This document shows, piece by piece, positions 59,991 to 64,000 of a stretch of 64,000 nucleotides of DNA. Made by a program: the position numbers and the translations under genes. Where the stretch lies: contig CAOLHI010000392.1 of the NCBI GenBank assembly GCA_948474755.1, positions 372,001 through 436,000 of the forward strand, in the 5' to 3' direction. The DNA is from Ctenosaura bakeri. Its lineage: Eukaryota; Chordata; Lepidosauria; Squamata; Iguanidae. Below the pieces are notes generated by a model, which saw only the letters and a list, made by a program, of their open reading frames with translations, made no database searches and was not told the DNA's origin. Position 1 is the first letter of the stretch, and each line of letters begins with the position of its first letter.

Positions 59991-61425
59991 GGTTTGTGAT
60001 TATAGGAAGGAAACAATTCAGTTCATTATGAGTTGATTTGCATTTGGCTTGTAATTCACTCAAGTTCCAAATGGATGAAGTTTGTATTTTTCTTAATATA
60101 ACTTTGCATAGTTGCGTATGGTATCTTTCAGTGATTGCTATCATTTCCCTCCCCACATCAGCTATTCTGCACTTTTAAAGCAAAGTAAATTTCCTTGCAA
60201 TAGCTCCAACAATTAGAGAACTTTCTCTTTTTCCATTGCCTTGTTTCTGCCTCCATTAAAAGTTTGTGCCTTGAGGCCTGCCAGCAGGGCTTACAATACC
60301 TACATTAAACCAAATTTAAGAGTAAGGGTGCTCCTGCTGCTAACATTCTTAGATCACAGACGTGCAAAATGAAGGAACTGGCAGCTGTAACTTTAATGGT
60401 GGGAAGTGTAAGCTGAGTACGTGGGGAAAAGAACACAGTGCTCTATGTGACAAAAAAGTCCCATTAGCATTTATGAACTTCAAAATGACAAGCCAGACTG
60501 CTCTGTCTTAGGGCTTTTTTTGTTCTACTTAAAAGAAATAACACTCCTGCTCATATAACACTAATTATGGCATTAGGTAGTTATCATATTATCATTGCAA
60601 CATGCTAGCTAATGATATACTATTGATATATTGAGTTATTCATGATATGCAAGTCAATTTCATTATATACTTTGTGTGATTGACAATAATAACTTCTATA
60701 TGTTTTTAAGTCTTGTTTCTCTTTTCTCTTTGTTTCTCTTTAAAGTATATAGAGAACTGAATTTTTAGTCCACACTGTTTGTAGAAACGTTCACTTATAG
60801 AAATATAGTGAAAATTTGAAACAAAATTTAAATACTGGCAAATATTAATTTGGTGGAGGAAATGGTTCCTTACTTTTCATAACTCCTAAAATAAGAAATT
60901 ATGTTAATACATGCTTTTTGCTGTGTTTGTACTTAGTTTGTTCAATGAGCTTGCTTGTGATATCACAATATTTTGGTTATATAATCAAGTGTATTGATTT
61001 TCCAATGTTTCCTTTTTAAACACTGATTTCTTTCATGTCTATGTAATGGTGTCACCAAAGCTCTATACTAAGCATTATTTTTGAGTGCCATGAATATAAT
61101 GAAATCTAAGATTGATTAACATGCAAATATTTCAATTTTTTTGTGAAAATTCTACTTTAAAAGATTTTCCTGTGTTTTCAATCTTCTAAGAAGTTTACAA
61201 GTAGTTACAACATGCTTTTGAAGTAACATTTTAGCACTCCCCCCCTTTTTTTTTGTGCAAGTACAACTTGATTTCAAGTTGGCGTATGCTACCCTGGCTC
61301 TCCCTTTCTACAGTGCATACCTAAAGAATTAGTTTAATAGTTTCACACACTTTGTGGTGAATGACTAAGAAAAGTGAAAACTATTTTAATGGATTGCTTA
61401 AAGTATTCTGCATTAATTCTTTTAG
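59991..61425. other. Non-coding stretch, probably intronic
   Basis: AT-rich unique sequence with no recognised repeat or exon. Confidence 0.45.
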
Positions 61426-61520
61426 TTCAAGATGAATATATTTCCTGCTGTGCCAAGGCAAAGCCCCAAAGACCACCCAAGTATGGAAGAAATGAGATGT
61501 CCTTCACCAAACCTTGCAAG
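61426..61520 (+). CDS. Candidate small exon of an unrecognised gene
   Basis: A 95-bp segment preceded by an acceptor-like tract (TTAATTCTTTTAG) and followed by GCAAG/GTGTGTTTTTT, a usable but non-optimal 5' splice site. An ATG at 61432 opens a frame through the whole segment: MNIFPAVPRQSPKDHPSMEE followed by MRCPSPNLAR across the splice site. It is less AT-rich than its surroundings. I do not recognise the peptide. It could be the first coding exon of the gene whose promoter is at about 54.15 kb, or a chance arrangement. Confidence 0.35.
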
Positions 61521-61829
61521 GTGTGTTTTTTGTTCTTATTTTCTTTCACTTGAGTACTACATTTGATTATGGCTCTTTAAATTTAAAATCATAAAGCACA
61601 GATGAAGAAATTGTGGTCTGTGGACCATATTGTGGCTCTTAATATTACCCAGAGGTTTTTTTTAAAGATAAATATCCCCAAATGCACCAGTGCCCCCGTC
61701 AATTATATGAGCAGACATTTTTGTCCAAAAATATTTGGTATTTCCCTCCTAAGCTGTTTTAGGTACAAGAAAGGCCTTTTAAAACTCGAAATAACTTAGA
61801 AGATGAGTTCAAGGTAATTTTCTACTGAA

Positions 61830-61960
61830 AGATTGATTGATTGGATTGGATTGGATTGGATTGGACTGGATTTATTTCACACCTTTTTCCCAGCATGTGA
61901 GCCAATGAGTCTTCAACAAAGGCAGCTTCTGGCCTAAAACAGCCAGGGCCCCCCAAACCT
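61830..61960 (-). mobile_element. (TTGGA)n tract with a LINE 3' end fragment
   Basis: GATTGATTGGATTGGATTGG repeats lead into TTTATTTCACACCTTTTTCC and CAGCATGTGAGCCA, the reversed form of a LINE 3' tail ending in a short tandem repeat. Boundary on the right is unclear. Confidence 0.55.
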
Positions 61961-64000
61961 TGTGATATTACCTTCATGCTCCATTTTAGGATGGCAGTCC
62001 TCCAAGCTAGCCAAGGGGAGAGGAGTAAGACAGCTCCCTATCTCCTGACATATGCCTAACCCTACACTGAAATAACAAGTTATAATGTAGTTTCCCAGGC
62101 CCCAATTCAACTGTGAATGGATACTTGTTTACTTGGAGTGACCCTTATTCAATGCAGTGGGGCTTGATTTTGAGTAGATCTTTTTGAATTGTGCTGCATG
62201 AGTTGAAATTGTTCAGTTTGTAATAAAAACTTGGCATGTATCAAAAATATTCTGTAACACTCAGATTAAATCAAGGCATTCCTAGGTTTCTAACTGATTT
62301 CATAAGCAGGTGGGTAATTATTGTAGATAATACGTATCTCTGGTTCAGTAGATCAAGTCTGTATTTATCAGGATGACTTTTCTTGGGGACATATTCTCAC
62401 TCAACATCCATTACTTCCTTTGTCTTTGCATTGGGGCTTGTTGCAAATTGTGTTCTTTTAAGGTAGATATCTTGTATGTTTAATTTGTGTGAGATTAGTC
62501 TGTGTTTTAAAACTGTACAGATAAACTAGCTATTTTTCATATTGTACTATTATATGTTATTTATTATATTATAGTAATGCTACATGTTTAATTACTATCT
62601 GGTTAATGGGCTTTTTACAGTGATATAGAGAATATGCGGATCACGCTTATATAGTTCAGGAAATCATGTTGTTTATAACTACAGTAAATTCCAGTGATTC
62701 ACTGGGTCTAATGTAGTTAGGACTAGCAATTTGATTTGTGTCCAAGTTTTACGTCTTCATTACAAAATATATACTTTTTTTTTTTTACCTAGATGGTGTA
62801 TTATACCTTTAGTTTTGTCAGATTATTTAAGATAGTAAATATTTAAGTCAAGAATGCCCTTAACAAAGATAACTGTGCCTAATGAATGAAAAGCAGGAAG
62901 GAAAGTAGAATGCTTTTGTGATAAAACGGCACTAGCCTTGGAATGAAGAGCGCTTTCATAAATATGGATATATTTAGGTTGAAAACATTTTGCATACCTT
63001 TGCATGAATAAGCCCCATTGCATACAAATTTGAGTAGTTTCAAGTAGGTATGTATAGGATTGCACTGTAAATCTCCAATGTTTCTTATTTCTTTGAAAAA
63101 TAAGATATCTGAGAGGCTTAATGGAAAATCATGTTCAGCTTACTGATTCCTATCCAGAGATAATTTTTTTGTTTCACCAGTCTTCCCTTTTCTTATGATT
63201 TCCATTTTTCTGGCCATACTTATAGATCTATGCTATTTTAACATGCTGGAGGTAGCTGGCGGGCAGCCTTATCTGCTCACCTCTTTGCTGTTCACACATG
63301 CTTAATAAGGGTTTCTGGAAGCAGATCCCATGTACCTTGCCTGTTGTAGGCAGGCACATGTAACTGCATAGGATCAGCTAGAGTAGGATCATATTCTTTT
63401 CCAGCTGAAGCTTTAGTGGACAATTTACTGCACACATACTGTTACAACTGAGCACTATAAGTCTGTGTTTCTCCAGTCCCTCTTCACCATCTTCCCAATT
63501 CCAATGCTGCTGAAAATTATCTAGTTAGTCAGAGGACAACAAAGAAAAAGGGAGGCTGAGTGGGCAGGAAAAGATTTTGTTAAAAGAAGTGTCTTTATTA
63601 GAGGTTTTGTTAACTGAGATATGCCTGTACTCTTTCATCAGGAAGTTACCTTTGAATAACAGTGGTGACTGGCAAGTGCCATGTCAATGAAGCAGTGAAT
63701 CCTCTCCAGGTTTTAGTCCAAGTTACTACGCCTATTTGGAAATGGGGTTTAGCAGCTTGGATAGCTCCCTGTAGAGTCTGGACTCAACCAGGAGTAGACT
63801 CATTATTCCAATGATATAGGAGTCACCTGCTGCAATCATTTCTAAAAGATCAAAGCATAACCTGCATATGTTGTACTTCTGCAAGTATGTGTCCAGTGAC
63901 AATTGTATAATATATTGGTAGCACATAATTGATAGAGCAATAGATATGCTACCTGGCATTTCCAAACTTGGATCTGTTTTTTAGGACACAGTGGGAAATG
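61961..64000. other. Non-coding stretch to window end
   Basis: No gene is supported. A reptilian short dispersed repeat is visible at about 62995-63072 (AGTAGGTATGTATAGGATTG followed by CACTGTAAA), and a weaker one near 62140-62200. Confidence 0.45.

Overview
This window is vertebrate nuclear DNA, most likely from a squamate reptile (a lizard). It is AT-rich, repeat-laden and has no bacterial-type gene layout. The lineage call rests on its repeats: tRNA-derived Sauria-type SINEs ending in (AAC)n, a 5S-rRNA-headed SINE with a Sauria-like body, Bov-B/RTE 3' fragments, L2/CR1-group LINEs and L1 pieces. I find no complete protein-coding gene, tRNA, rRNA gene or CRISPR array. Almost every open frame over 60 codons is random or lies inside a repeat.

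Layout. 1-5 kb: an unclassified AT-rich stretch, a complete solo retroviral LTR (2417-3287), a SINE and a small palindromic MITE. 5-14.7 kb: long, repeat-poor, non-coding. 14.7-18.5 kb: a SINE, then five palindromic MITEs in 3 kb, two of them inside a Bov-B fragment. 20-21.7 kb: a second solo LTR of the same family in reverse orientation, a 5S-type SINE and two Sauria SINEs. 24.1-26.3 kb: a decayed pogo/Tigger DNA transposon with a recognisable DDE transposase in broken frames. 27.7-31.5 kb: L1 and Bov-B fragments, one L1 with a perfect 16-bp target duplication. 31.5-33.9 kb: mostly unique sequence. 33.9-39.8 kb: more MITEs, a 566-bp element with related termini, a Helitron-like element, a SINE and a 1-kb hAT element with an 8-bp target duplication. 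41.8-53 kb: a tRNA SINE, L1 and Bov-B fragments, a Penelope-like remnant, a Tigger MITE and a decayed L1 reverse transcriptase. 53.5-55.2 kb: a GC- and CpG-rich island carrying a perfect CRE (TGACGTCA) and CCAAT boxes, almost certainly a promoter, with three palindromic MITEs in and around it. 55.4-60 kb: SINE and LINE 3' ends and an L2-type LINE nested inside another LINE. 60-64 kb: mostly unique sequence with one candidate small exon (61426-61520).

The likely host gene is one starting at the CpG island (about 54.15 kb) and reading rightwards. Exon 1 might end at 54541 and a downstream exon may lie at 61426-61520. The gene was not recognised and the model is weak.

The most interesting signal is a 12-copy family of palindromic elements with termini GGCCATTTCCGCAC, apparent 3-bp target duplications of no fixed sequence, and near-perfect arms. 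Differences between copies occur symmetrically in both arms of each copy. This points to arm-to-arm correction or a hairpin-templated copying step.
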